Positions 8,416 to 18,581 of a stretch of DNA of 64,000 nt are shown here, piece after piece. The notes beneath the pieces were generated by a model, which worked only from the letters and a program-made list of their open reading frames with translations, was not told where the DNA came from and did not search any database. Source of the stretch: Curtobacterium sp. MR_MD2014. Its GTDB lineage: Bacteria > Actinomycetota > Actinomycetes > Actinomycetales > Microbacteriaceae. The position numbers and the translations under genes were made by a program. Positions within the stretch are counted from its first letter, which is position 1. Each line of letters starts with the position of its first letter. The stretch spans positions 2,790,001-2,854,000 of the forward strand of contig NZ_CP009755.1 of assembly GCF_000772085.1 (NCBI RefSeq), read 5' to 3'.

Positions 8416-9419
8416 TCGGCGGTCTCCTCCGGTCGGACGGCACCCACTCCGGGTGCCTCCGTCCCTTCGGAGCGGACGACCCGTGCGCCTGGTCCGGTGC
8501 CCGACTCGATGACGTCTCCGAGACCGGCGAGCGCGGTGGCGACGGCACCGCGGTCCTCGGGCTTCGTGAGCACCACGACGTTCGGGCCGGCGTCGGCGGT
8601 GGCGTACGCCTCGGTCCCGGCGGCACGGAGCTCGGCGACGGCGTCGAACACGGCGACGCTGCGGGCGTTCAGGTACCGGATGGGCGGGAAGGCGCCCTCG
8701 ATCGTCGCGTGCATGCGGAGCGCGTTGCTCTCGGTGAGCTCCCCGATCCGGGTGAAGTCACCGGCGGCGCAGGCGTCGAGCATCTCCCCCACGGTCTCGG
8801 TCGTCGACGTCACCCACGCCGGGTAGAACGGCGAGGTCGCGATCGTCCGGCGCATCGCCTCGCGCGAGCCGATCGCCTTCTCGCCGGCGGAGATCGTCAC
8901 CACGACCATGGCCATCGGCGGGGCGGGGACGCGCTCGGCGTAGGAGCCCTGGTCGTCGCCGGCGTGCCAGACCGCGACACCGCCGGGGATCGAGCGCGTG
9001 GCGGACCCCGAACCGCGTCGGGCGAGCCGGGAGAGGTCGCGCTCGGACAGGTCGAGCCCGTAGGCCGCCGACGCCGCGGTCGCGAGGGCCGCGAAGCCGG
9101 ACGCGCTGGAGGCCAGCCCGGCGCCGGTCGGCACGGTGTTCTCGGAGACGACGGCCGCGCGGTCGGACGACCCGGCGAGCGCCCGCACGAGGTCGAGGAA
9201 CTGCTGCACGCGGAGCAGCGCACCCTCGGGGGCCGCGCCGCCGTTGAGCACGAGCGAGTCGGCGTCCGCCGCGGCGTCGAGCGTCACGGTCGTCGTGGTC
9301 GGGAAGACGTCGAGGCCCATCGACACGCTGCCGGTGGCGGGCAGGGCGAGCTGCGCGTCGGCCTTGCCCCAGTACTTCACGAGCGCGATGTTGGGGTGCG
9401 CGACGGCGGTGGCGGTCAT
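8412..9419 (-). CDS. mvaD: Diphosphomevalonate decarboxylase
   Basis: 335 residues. It performs the ATP-dependent decarboxylation of mevalonate diphosphate to isopentenyl diphosphate. Seen: N-terminal AHPNIALVKYWGK, the family signature; VPTGAGLASSASGFAAL (phosphate loop) near residue 100; SGSATRSIPGGVAVW; and ADAGPNVVVL with the catalytic Asp. The ATG lies in TGATG, overlapping the mvk stop by one base. The C-terminal 25 residues (after GARVV) are Glu/Gly-rich and look unstructured. Confidence 0.96.
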   Translation of the reverse strand: MTATAVAHPNIALVKYWGKADAQLALPATGSVSMGLDVFPTTTTVTLDAAADADSLVLNGGAAPEGALLRVQQFLDLVRALAGSSDRAAVVSENTVPTGAGLASSASGFAALATAASAAYGLDLSERDLSRLARRGSGSATRSIPGGVAVWHAGDDQGSYAERVPAPPMAMVVVTISAGEKAIGSREAMRRTIATSPFYPAWVTSTTETVGEMLDACAAGDFTRIGELTESNALRMHATIEGAFPPIRYLNARSVAVFDAVAELRAAGTEAYATADAGPNVVVLTKPEDRGAVATALAGLGDVIESGTGPGARVVRSEGTEAPGVGAVRPEETAE

Positions 9420-10408
9420 CAAGCGCGGGCTCCGATCGTGGTGGTCCAGGTCTCCGTCGCGCCCGCGGCACGGAGTGCGGCGGACACGCGGTCGGCGTGC
9501 TCCCCGTCCGCGACGAGCGCGAGGACGCATCCGCCGCGCCCACCGCCGGTGAGCTTCGCGCCGAGGGCGTCCGCACGGCGTGCGGCGTCGACGAGCCGGT
9601 CGAGGTCCGCGCTCGACACGTCGAGTTCGGTGAGCAGTTCGTGCGCGGCGTCCATCGTGGCACCGAGGGCCTGGGCATCGCCATCCTCGAGTGTCCCCCG
9701 TGCGCGTCGCGCGAGTGCGCCGATCGCATCGACGACGCCGTCGACCGTGGCGGGGTCGGCGTCGTGCCGTTCCCGGACGGCCGCGACTGCCTCGCGCGTG
9801 TGCCCCGGGACACCGGTGTCCGCGACGACGAAGGTGAACACCGCGCCGAGCGGGACGGGCTCGACCACGCCGCCCTCGAACCACACGGGCACCTCGGCGA
9901 CGACCCCTCGGGCATCGAGTCCGGAGGGGCGGCCGTGGGCGACGCGCTCGCACTCCTGCACGAGTTCGTGGTGCTCCTCGGGGTCGAGGGTCCGACCGAA
10001 GACGTCGGCCACGGCGGCGGTCACGGCGGCGGCGACGGCGGCGCTCGAACCCATGCCCCGGGCGGTCGGCACGGCACTGTCGACCCGGACGTGCACGTGC
10101 TGCTCCTCGGCGCCGAGGTGCCGGAGCGTCGCGGTCACGGCGGTCACCGTCGGCAGCACGGCCGCCGGTGCGGTGTCGAGGGGGCCGGTGTGCACGGTCG
10201 ACTCGAGCCGGCTGCCGTCGCCGGGCGCCACCGGGGTCACCGCCGCGGTCACCCGCACGTCGAGCACGGGGAGCACGAGCGCGGGTACGCCGTACACCAC
10301 GGCGTGCTCGCCGATCAGGATCGTCTTGCCGTGGGACGACGCTGACCCGGTGCGGAGGCTGGGTCCTGCTCCCGGGGTCGCGGTGCTGTCGGTGTCGTTG
10401 CTGGTCAT
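9419..10408 (-). CDS. mvk: Mevalonate kinase
   Basis: 329-residue GHMP kinase and first gene of the mevalonate operon. It phosphorylates mevalonate. Seen: SSHGKTILIGEHAVVYG at residues 24-40, PTARGMGSSAAVAAAVT for ATP binding, and GAKLTGGGRGGCVLAL near the C-terminus. The first 20 residues (Thr/Ser/Asp/Pro-rich) precede the conserved core, so a slightly later start is possible. Between this gene and ohrR there are only about 100 bases, which must hold both divergent promoters. No isopentenyl diphosphate isomerase gene is in the operon. Confidence 0.95.
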   Translation of the reverse strand: MTSNDTDSTATPGAGPSLRTGSASSHGKTILIGEHAVVYGVPALVLPVLDVRVTAAVTPVAPGDGSRLESTVHTGPLDTAPAAVLPTVTAVTATLRHLGAEEQHVHVRVDSAVPTARGMGSSAAVAAAVTAAVADVFGRTLDPEEHHELVQECERVAHGRPSGLDARGVVAEVPVWFEGGVVEPVPLGAVFTFVVADTGVPGHTREAVAAVRERHDADPATVDGVVDAIGALARRARGTLEDGDAQALGATMDAAHELLTELDVSSADLDRLVDAARRADALGAKLTGGGRGGCVLALVADGEHADRVSAALRAAGATETWTTTIGARA

Positions 10409-10465
10409 CGTGGCTCAGGTCAGCCTAACCGGCCGTGCGCGCGACCGCCCGTGCCCACCTGTGAA

Positions 10466-10491
10466 CAACCTGGTTGTGCACAACTGAGTTG
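10466..10491. promoter_or_regulatory. Paired palindromic operator upstream of ohrR
   Basis: Two CAAC-n3-GTTG boxes (10466-10476 and 10481-10491) flank a perfect 12-bp palindrome, GTTGTGCACAAC (10473-10484). The site ends 18 bases before the ohrR ATG. OhrR proteins bind inverted repeats of this general kind and release them on oxidation, so this is probably the autoregulatory site for ohrR-ohr (inference). It also lies between ohrR and mvk. Confidence 0.6.
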
Positions 10492-10509
10492 CGTGCCACA
10501 CTGGTGGGC

Positions 10510-10986
10510 ATGCCGGTGACCGACGAGATGGTGTGCTTCTCGCTCTACGCGGCGTCCCGGGCGACCACCCAGGCGTACCGCGCACTGCTGGAGCCCTGGG
10601 GACTGACGTACCCCCAGTACCTCGTCCTCGTGACCCTGTGGATCGAGGGCGACCAGACCGTCTCCACGCTCGGCGAGCACCTGCAGCTCGACTCGGGCAC
10701 CCTGTCGCCGCTGCTCCGGCGCATGGAGCGGGCCGACCTGGTCCGCCGCGAGCGCCGCAGCACCGACGAGCGCGTCGTGACCGTCACGCTCGGCGACCGC
10801 GGTCGCTCGATCCGCCCCGAGCTCGCCCACGTCCCCGCGCGCATCGCCGCGGGCATGGGCCTGTCCGACGAGCAGGCCGCCCTCGAGCTCATCGCGACGC
10901 TCCAGCGCCTGACGGCGACCATGCACGCCGCGGCCGACGACACCGCCACCACGACCACCGACGCCCCCACAGCGTCGGACGACTGA
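10510..10986 (+). CDS. ohrR: OhrR-type MarR-family peroxide-sensing repressor
   Basis: 158 residues, MarR winged helix. The start MPVTDE was chosen because an upstream ATG at 10474 lies inside the operator palindrome. The sensing cysteine is Cys9 in EMVCFSLYAASRA, equivalent to the reactive Cys15 of Bacillus OhrR, with the partner Tyr nearby. The wing helix region reads LGEHLQLDSGTLSPLLRRME and RRSTDERVVTVTLGDRG. The last 20 residues are Thr/Ala/Asp-rich. It precedes ohr by 25 bases, so it probably represses both itself and ohr until organic hydroperoxides oxidise Cys9. Confidence 0.92.
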   Translation: MPVTDEMVCFSLYAASRATTQAYRALLEPWGLTYPQYLVLVTLWIEGDQTVSTLGEHLQLDSGTLSPLLRRMERADLVRRERRSTDERVVTVTLGDRGRSIRPELAHVPARIAAGMGLSDEQAALELIATLQRLTATMHAAADDTATTTTDAPTASDD

Positions 10987-11011
10987 CCCCACGAAGGAAG
11001 GAAGGACCCCC

Positions 11012-11434
11012 ATGGACGTCCTCTACACCGCCGAGGCGCTCGCCACCGGCGAGGGCCGCAACGGCCACGTCGCCACCAGCGACGGCCGCGTCGAGCACGA
11101 CCTCGCCATCCCGAAGGAGATGGGTGGCTCCGGCAACGGCGCCAACCCCGAGCAGCTCTTCGCAGCCGGCTACGCCGCGTGCTTCCACTCCGCGCTGCAG
11201 GGCGTCGCCCGCGCGCAGAAGGTGAAGATCACCGACTCGACCGTCGGTGGCCGCGTCTCCATCGGCCCGAACGGCCAGGGCGGCTACCAGCTCGCCGTCA
11301 TGCTCGAGGTCGTCATCCCCGGCCTGGAGCACGACCAGGCCCAGGCCCTCGCGGACGCCGCGCACCAGGTCTGCCCGTACTCGAACGCCACCCGCGGCAA
11401 CATCGACGTCACCATCGTCGTCTCGGAGGACTGA
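11012..11434 (+). CDS. ohr: Organic hydroperoxide resistance protein
   Basis: 140 residues, the standard Ohr length. It is a thiol peroxidase that reduces organic and fatty-acid hydroperoxides. The reactive cysteine is Cys57 in GYAACFHSAL and the resolving one Cys121 in HQVCPYSNATRGN, the two signature motifs of Ohr as opposed to OsmC. GGSGNGANPEQLF is also typical. GAAGGAAGGA lies upstream of the ATG. Sandwiched between ohrR and a dehydrogenase, it is expected to be induced by peroxide. Confidence 0.96.
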   Translation: MDVLYTAEALATGEGRNGHVATSDGRVEHDLAIPKEMGGSGNGANPEQLFAAGYAACFHSALQGVARAQKVKITDSTVGGRVSIGPNGQGGYQLAVMLEVVIPGLEHDQAQALADAAHQVCPYSNATRGNIDVTIVVSED

Positions 11435-11437
11435 CCC

Positions 11438-12436
11438 ATGACCGACACCACCCCCGCCACCATGCGTGCCGTCGTCCACGAGACCTTCGGCGAGCCAGCC
11501 GACGTCCTGACCGTCGCCGAGCGCCCCGTCCCGCAGCCCGGCCCCGGCCAGGTGCTCGTCCGCACGGTGCTCTCCCCCATCCACAACCACGACCTGTGGA
11601 CGATCCGCGGCACCTACGGGTTCAAGCCCGAGCTCCCCGCGGCCAGCGGCACCGAGGCGCTCGGCGTCGTCGAGGCCCTGGGCGAGGGCGTCGACCGCCT
11701 GCAGGTCGGCCAGCGCGTCGCGGGCGGCACCTTCGGCGTCTGGGCCGAGTACTACGTCGCCGACGCCGCCGGGCTCGTCCCCGTGCCGGACGCCATGCCC
11801 GACGAGTCCGCCGCGCAGCTCGTCTCGATGCCGTTCAGCGCGATCAGCCTGCTGCACTCGCTCGACCTGCACGAGGGCGATTGGATCATCCAGAACGCCG
11901 CGAACGGCGCCGTCGGCCGCATGGTCGCGCAGCTCGGCAAGGCCCGCGGCATCAACGTGATCGGTCTGGTCCGTCGCGCCGAGGGCGTCGAGGAACTGCG
12001 GGAGCAGGGCATCGACCGCATCGTCGCCACCGACTCCGAGGGCTGGCAGGACCAGGTCCGCGAGCTCACCGGCGGTGCCCCGATCATCGCGGGCGTCGAG
12101 TCCGTCGGCGGGAAGGCCGCGGGCGACATCGCCTCGGTCATGGGCGAGAACGGCACGCTCGTCGTCTTCGGCGCCATGGCGTCGCCGACGCTCGAGATCC
12201 CGTCCGGCAAGGTCATCTTCGGCCAGCTCACCGTCAAGGGGTTCTGGGGCGCCGTCGTCAGCAAGACGATGCCGGCCGAGCTCAAGGGCCAGCTCTTCGG
12301 CGAGCTCATCACCCGCGTGCTCGACGGATCGCTGACGCTCCCCGTCTCCGAGACCTTCGTCTTCGAGGACGCCCGCGACGCGGCGCGTGCCAGCGACACC
12401 GCCGGCCGTGTCGGCAAGGTGCTGCTGCGCCCGTAG
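11438..12436 (+). CDS. Zinc-independent MDR-family alcohol/quinone oxidoreductase
   Basis: 332 residues, medium-chain dehydrogenase/reductase fold. The N-terminal GroES-like domain (HETFGEPADVL, VLSPIHNHDLWTIRGTYG) lacks the zinc-ligating cysteines; the Rossmann domain starts near residue 145 (NAANGAVGRMVAQLGKARG). This pattern fits the enoyl reductase/quinone oxidoreductase branch (MECR-like), which uses NADPH on 2-enoyl or quinone substrates. It starts three bases after ohr with GGAGG upstream, so it is probably part of the ohr operon and may detoxify aldehydes or enals from lipid peroxidation (inference). Confidence 0.85.
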   Translation: MTDTTPATMRAVVHETFGEPADVLTVAERPVPQPGPGQVLVRTVLSPIHNHDLWTIRGTYGFKPELPAASGTEALGVVEALGEGVDRLQVGQRVAGGTFGVWAEYYVADAAGLVPVPDAMPDESAAQLVSMPFSAISLLHSLDLHEGDWIIQNAANGAVGRMVAQLGKARGINVIGLVRRAEGVEELREQGIDRIVATDSEGWQDQVRELTGGAPIIAGVESVGGKAAGDIASVMGENGTLVVFGAMASPTLEIPSGKVIFGQLTVKGFWGAVVSKTMPAELKGQLFGELITRVLDGSLTLPVSETFVFEDARDAARASDTAGRVGKVLLRP

Positions 12437-12452
12437 CGGTCCAGCACCCCGG

Positions 12453-12500
12453 GACGGACGGGAGGCGCGGTGCCAGCTGGCACCGCGCCTCCCGTCCGTC
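12453..12500. repeat. 48-bp perfect palindrome, GACGGGAGGC family copy 2
   Basis: Two 24-base arms with no loop, centred on CCAG|CTGG, placed between convergent gene ends (stops at 12436 and 12518). Differs from copy 1 only at the centre. Probably a bidirectional terminator; no T-tract. Confidence 0.9.
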
Positions 12501-12517
12501 GTGGCGTGCGCCGGAGG

Positions 12518-13222
12518 TCACATCGCCTCCTTCAGCCCCTTCCGCACCAGGAGCGCGTTCATCGGGTACGAGCAGACGAACCCGGCGACCATCGCGACCT
12601 GCATCGCGACCCAGAACTCGGGTGTCAGCACGCCGACGCGGCCACCGAGCACCGCCGGCAGCAGCGCGAACTGCAGCACCGCCATCGCGCCGTACATGCC
12701 GACCTGCCACGCGGTGATGCTGAGGGTGTCGGCCTTCAGCGCGGCGACGAGCCCGTCCCGCCAGCCGAGCTCGCGCATCGGCGCGATCGCCGCGTACTGG
12801 AACGCGATACCGACGACGAACGCGATGACGAAGTCGATGATCCACCCGGCGAACATGCGGTCCTGGTAGAGCGTACCGAGCCCGACGAGGGTGCCGAGGG
12901 CCGGGAAGGCGACGAGCCCGAACTCGCCGACGAGGTCACCGAGCGCACACCCGGCGCCGCAGTGGCTCGTGTCGATCGCCGTGCCCGCCCACCGGCCGTG
13001 ACCGCCCACCGTCGCACGGCCCCGGCGGAGGTAGAAGACCAGCCACACCACGCTGCCGAAGAGCATCGTCAGCGGCCAGACGAGCGCCATCACCCGCATG
13101 TGCGGTGGGTGTCGGACGACGTCGACCGCGACGACGAGCGCGCAGCCGACCGCCACCACGAGGAGCACCGCGCAGACCGCGGTCAGCGTCGTCGGCAGGT
13201 CGCCCACCTGCAGTTCGGTCAT
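12518..13222 (-). CDS. DUF4396 multi-pass membrane protein
   Basis: 234 residues with about five to six hydrophobic helices (residues 10-33, 45-66, 100-120, 125-145, 165-185, 195-215). The conserved core HCGAGCALGDLVGE with WIIDFVIAFVVGIAFQY matches DUF4396, found fused to or beside copper-related proteins in other bacteria; function unproven. The start MTELQV has GGGAGG upstream. A perfect inverted repeat lies 20 bases upstream of the start. Gene faces the ohr operon across the palindrome. Confidence 0.8.
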   Translation of the reverse strand: MTELQVGDLPTTLTAVCAVLLVVAVGCALVVAVDVVRHPPHMRVMALVWPLTMLFGSVVWLVFYLRRGRATVGGHGRWAGTAIDTSHCGAGCALGDLVGEFGLVAFPALGTLVGLGTLYQDRMFAGWIIDFVIAFVVGIAFQYAAIAPMRELGWRDGLVAALKADTLSITAWQVGMYGAMAVLQFALLPAVLGGRVGVLTPEFWVAMQVAMVAGFVCSYPMNALLVRKGLKEAM

Positions 13223-13241
13223 CGCGTGCGCCTCCCGTGAT

Positions 13242-13259
13242 CGTTGTCGCCCGACAACG
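13242..13259. promoter_or_regulatory. Perfect inverted repeat upstream of the DUF4396 gene
   Basis: CGTTGTCG-CC-CGACAACG, 8-bp arms with a 2-base spacer, 20 bases upstream of the minus-strand start. Size and position fit a repressor operator, but no regulator gene adjoins it. Confidence 0.4.
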
Positions 13260-13334
13260 GTGCACCGTACACACCCGTGCCGGAGCCGCGGTCGAGCAGG
13301 CGTCCCCCGGCGTCGGTCCGCGTGGCAGCGCGGG

Positions 13335-14792
13335 CTACCGCTGCGCCTGCTCCGCGGCGACGGCGGAGACGTCACCGGTGGGGAGCCCCTGCTCGACCTC
13401 CTCCAGGGTGCGGCCCCGGCTCTCCGGCACGAACCTCCGGATGAAGAGCAGGGCCAGGACGCCGACCGCGGCGAACCCGAAGAAGGTGCCGGTGATGCCG
13501 GTCGCCGCGACGATCGTGGGGAAGGTCAGCCCGAGGAACGCGTTCGCGGTCCAGAGGCAGAACACGGCGATGCCCATGCCGAGCGCGCGGATCTGCGTGG
13601 GGAAGATCTCCGACAGGATCACCCACGTCGCGATGTTGAGGAACGTCTGCATCGAGCCGACGAACGCGACGACGAGGACCAGGATCACCCAGGGTCGAGC
13701 GGGGTTGCCCTCGACCAGGGTCATCGACGCGATGCCGATCAGGAAGTGGCACACCGTCGTCAGCGAGTACCCGATGACGAGCGTCGTGCGGCGGTCGATG
13801 CGCTCCATGTTGGCGAGGGCGACCACCCCGCCGACCACCGCGATGACCCCGGGAGCGATGTTCGCGATGAGGGCCGCCGACTCCTGGAAGCCGGACTCGA
13901 CCAGGACGGTCTGCCCGTAGTACATGATCGAGTTGATGCCGGTGAGCTGCTGCGCGACACCGATGCCGGACCCGACGAGCACGATCCGCACCAGCCACCC
14001 GCTGCCGAGCAGCGTGCGCCACCCGCCGCCGTGCCGCAGCTCCGCCTCGCGCTCGTTCGCGCGCTCGATCTCCTCGAGTTCGGCGGTGGCGCGCTCCTCG
14101 GAGCGGACCTGCACGAGCACCGCGCGGGCCTCGCCGTACCGGCCCTTCGACGCGAGCCACCGCGGCGACTCCGGCACGCGCAGCATGCCGACGAAGAGCG
14201 CCACCGCAGGCAGGGCGCAGACGGCGAGCATGACGCGCCAGACGCCGTCGCCCTCGCCCCAGAGGGTGCCGATGACGGCGTTCACCACGAAGGCGGCGAG
14301 CTGGCCGATCACGATCATGAGCTCGTTGCGGCCCGACAGCGATCCACGGATCTCGTACGGTGCGAGCTCGGCGAGGAAGACGGGCACGACGGTCGACGCC
14401 CCACCGACCGCGAGCCCGAGCAGGACCCGGCCGACGACCATGACCCCGAACGTCGGGGCGAGGACGCAGGTCAGCGTGCCGACGAAGAAGGCCACGGCGA
14501 GCAGGACGATCGTCCTCCGACGTCCCCAGCCGTCCGCGATCCGACCGCCGAGCACCGCACCGACCGCCGCGCCGAAGAGCAGCGAGCTCGTGACGACGCC
14601 CACGGTCAGGTCCGTCAGGCCGAGCTCCTGCTGCATCGGGAGCAGCGCCCCGTTGATCACACCGGTGTCGTAGCCGAAGAGCAGACCGCCGAGGGTCGCG
14701 ACGAGGGCCAGGACACCGAGACGGCGGCGGTGGGGGCCCTCCCCCACCGGGGGGAGAGCGACCTTCGGTGCTGTCGGCGCGGTGTCGACCAT
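13335..14792 (-). CDS. Sugar porter of the major facilitator superfamily
   Basis: 485 residues with twelve predicted helices. Sugar-porter signatures are present: GYDTGVINGALLP in TM1, GRIADGWGRRRT after TM2, GRVLLGLAVGGAS and PVFLAELAPYEIRG near TM4-5, PESPRWLASKGR before the central loop, QQLTGINSIMYYG in TM7 and VPESRGRTLEEVE at the C-terminus. It most resembles bacterial xylose/glucose/inositol proton symporters. AAGGAG lies upstream of the ATG. It stands alone, so the substrate cannot be assigned from context. Confidence 0.92.
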   Translation of the reverse strand: MVDTAPTAPKVALPPVGEGPHRRRLGVLALVATLGGLLFGYDTGVINGALLPMQQELGLTDLTVGVVTSSLLFGAAVGAVLGGRIADGWGRRRTIVLLAVAFFVGTLTCVLAPTFGVMVVGRVLLGLAVGGASTVVPVFLAELAPYEIRGSLSGRNELMIVIGQLAAFVVNAVIGTLWGEGDGVWRVMLAVCALPAVALFVGMLRVPESPRWLASKGRYGEARAVLVQVRSEERATAELEEIERANEREAELRHGGGWRTLLGSGWLVRIVLVGSGIGVAQQLTGINSIMYYGQTVLVESGFQESAALIANIAPGVIAVVGGVVALANMERIDRRTTLVIGYSLTTVCHFLIGIASMTLVEGNPARPWVILVLVVAFVGSMQTFLNIATWVILSEIFPTQIRALGMGIAVFCLWTANAFLGLTFPTIVAATGITGTFFGFAAVGVLALLFIRRFVPESRGRTLEEVEQGLPTGDVSAVAAEQAQR

Positions 14793-14925
14793 TGCGTGGC
14801 TCCTTCGTCGGGGGACCTCGCGACGGTGCGCGCGGCGATCGTGTCCCGTTCCGTGTCCCGTCGACCGGACCGCTCACCCGTGCGGCCGGCCGATCCTCCG
14901 ACCGGTCGGCGGAGGCCGGTGCTGC

Positions 14926-15435
14926 TCAGTCGGAGTCGGCCGGACCGTCGCCGAGCACGTCGCCGAGCGAAGCCATGCCGGCCCCGTGGTCGGTGTAGCG
15001 GCGGACGGTCCGTCGGGCCGCTGCACTCGCGGCCCCGCCGAGCGCCGGGTTGCGCCGAGCCGCGTCCGCCACCCGACCCGCGTGCCCGGCGGTGGACAGC
15101 AGGACGTTCGCCAGTGCGCGTGCGGCGCCGGACTCCGGGACCCCGGTGACCGTCCAGGCGCTCCGGAGCTGCTCGTCCGGTGTGACCCCGCGACGGGTGC
15201 CCATCCGGTGCCAGTCGGAGAGGGCGCCCTCGGTGCGCTCAGCGGCCCGCTCGACCTCTCCTGCACGCCGGCGCTGGACCGCGCGGACGGCGTCGGCCGA
15301 AGCATCGTCCGTCCCGTGCTCGCGCCCCTCGACGGCGGCGGCACGCTGCCGGGCGGCCGTGTCGTCACCGCCCGCCTCGGCGATGCGAGCGGCGTGGGCG
15401 GCGGCTGCGGCGGCGAGGATGTCGTGGCGGTCCAT
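14926..15435 (-). CDS. Hypothetical Ala/Arg-rich helical protein
   Basis: 169 residues from MDRHDIL; a longer reading from 15480 is possible. The sequence is rich in Ala, Arg and Glu (VERAAERTEGAL) and predicted largely helical, with no membrane segment or signal peptide. I do not recognise a family. It is divergent from the LysM lipoprotein gene, sharing a 110-base intergenic region. Codon use looks normal for the window, which supports a real gene. Confidence 0.6.
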   Translation of the reverse strand: MDRHDILAAAAAAHAARIAEAGGDDTAARQRAAAVEGREHGTDDASADAVRAVQRRRAGEVERAAERTEGALSDWHRMGTRRGVTPDEQLRSAWTVTGVPESGAARALANVLLSTAGHAGRVADAARRNPALGGAASAAARRTVRRYTDHGAGMASLGDVLGDGPADSD

Positions 15436-15545
15436 GCCTCGACGGTAGCCGCTCGCGCCGACAGCTACGTCCCTCGACACATCCGCTCGCCGCCGCTCCC
15501 TGCCGCGCCGGGTCCGCCGGTAGCATCTCGAACCGAGGGGGAATC

Positions 15546-16451
15546 ATGAACCGAACCGTTGCGACCGGTGCCACCGCTCTGGTCGTCGCCGTCGCGCTGT
15601 CCGGTTGCTCGCTGCTCGGCGGGTCCGACGGAGCGCTCCCGGCGCCCTCGGCCCCGCCGACGGCGAGCCGGACGTCCACCCCGTCGCCGACGGCGACCGA
15701 GGACCCGGACGCCGCCCGGCTCGAGGCCTCGGCGACCCCGCGCGCGCCCAGCCCGGTCGCGTCCGAGGCCGCCGTCCCCGACCCCGTGCTCACCCCGATC
15801 CCGGCCGGGACGGTGCTGGCCGAGGGCGACGTCGCCTCACCGAAGGGCAGCATCCACTTCCACTACCGCGTCGTGGCGGACGGCGACGACACCTTCACCG
15901 CACAGCTCAGCGGCGTGACCTCGTCGCTGCCCGTCCCGATCGGGGCCGGGTTCTTCGAACGCGAGCGGACGGTGGGCGACGGCCTGACCTACCCCGGCGT
16001 GGGCGACACCGTGCTCGGCGGTCCGACCCCCGCGCCGGTCGCGAAGGACGTGCCGCTCGACGGCTCGGGTGTCGACCCGTCGGGGCTCGTGACGCTCGTG
16101 GTGTCCTCGGCGGCCGACCCCGGCCAGGCCGACCTGCCGATCGAGATCGCGGCCGGCAAGGTGCTCGCGGTCGCGCCGGTGCGTTGGTCGGTGCCCGAGC
16201 GGCAGACGAACGTGCACCCGGTCGACGGCGGAGCACGGTCGAACGCCTCCGGTCCGGTCACGGCGACGACGGCGTCCGGTGCGCCGCGCTCCTACACGGT
16301 CGCGCCGGACGACCTGATCGGCGACGTCGCGGCACGCTTCGGCATCAGCGTGAAGGCGCTCGTCTGGTTGAACGCCGACGTGCAGGTGTTCGGCGACGAC
16401 CAGTACCTGTACGAGGGGACGACCCTCAACCTCGACCCGCTCGCGCGCTGA
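15546..16451 (+). CDS. LysM-domain lipoprotein
   Basis: 301 residues. Signal peptide with lipobox VALSGC (Cys at residue 21), followed by a Pro/Ser/Thr-rich linker to about residue 80. The central domain (about 90-240) has no recognised family. The C-terminal 50 residues form a LysM peptidoglycan-binding motif (SYTVAPDDLIGDVAARFGIS ... LVWLNADV ... LYEGTTLNL). It should be anchored in the outer leaflet of the membrane and reach into the wall. GAGGGGGAA precedes the ATG. A 44-bp palindrome lies downstream, shared with pgi. Confidence 0.85.
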   Translation: MNRTVATGATALVVAVALSGCSLLGGSDGALPAPSAPPTASRTSTPSPTATEDPDAARLEASATPRAPSPVASEAAVPDPVLTPIPAGTVLAEGDVASPKGSIHFHYRVVADGDDTFTAQLSGVTSSLPVPIGAGFFERERTVGDGLTYPGVGDTVLGGPTPAPVAKDVPLDGSGVDPSGLVTLVVSSAADPGQADLPIEIAAGKVLAVAPVRWSVPERQTNVHPVDGGARSNASGPVTATTASGAPRSYTVAPDDLIGDVAARFGISVKALVWLNADVQVFGDDQYLYEGTTLNLDPLAR

Positions 16452-16578
16452 CGCCGGCTGGTCGCACGCCCGCCGAGTCTCGCGCAGGCGGACGTGTTCG
16501 CGGCCCTCGAGCCGCGAAGGTGTCCGCGGGGCCGAGTCTCGGGGCCGAGGCCGCCCCGCGGCAAGCGCGACCACGCAC

Positions 16579-16622
16579 CGGACGGGAGGCGCGGTGCCAG
16601 CTGGCACCGCGCCTCCCGTCCG
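16579..16622. repeat. 44-bp perfect palindrome, GACGGGAGGC family copy 3
   Basis: Two 22-base arms with no loop centred on CCAG|CTGG, lying 17 bases beyond the pgi stop (minus strand) and downstream of the lipoprotein stop. A convergent-gene position again; no T-tract. Confidence 0.9.
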
Positions 16623-16638
16623 TCGTCAGGTGCGTGGG

Positions 16639-18348
<1,710 letters not shown>

Positions 18349-18581
18349 TTCGGTCCTCCTGGGTACCTTCTGGACGTACTGGACCGCGGGTCACCGCAGC
18401 GCTGCGTCGCGGACCACGTCCGAGCGTAGTGCCGCAGCAGTGCGGTTGCGCACAGCTCGGGGGGCGAAGCGGCGTAACAACTCGTCGTACTGAGATTTCA
18501 CACTTCAGAATCGACGTTCCGACCCCTACGGTCAGGAGTCCGGGGAGCACTCAGCTCTCGGACCCCAGAGGAAGGAATCGC

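Noticed and set aside
10474..10512. Upstream ATG for ohrR (MCTTELRATLVG)
   Set aside because: It lies within the operator palindrome and would add residues not seen in OhrR proteins.
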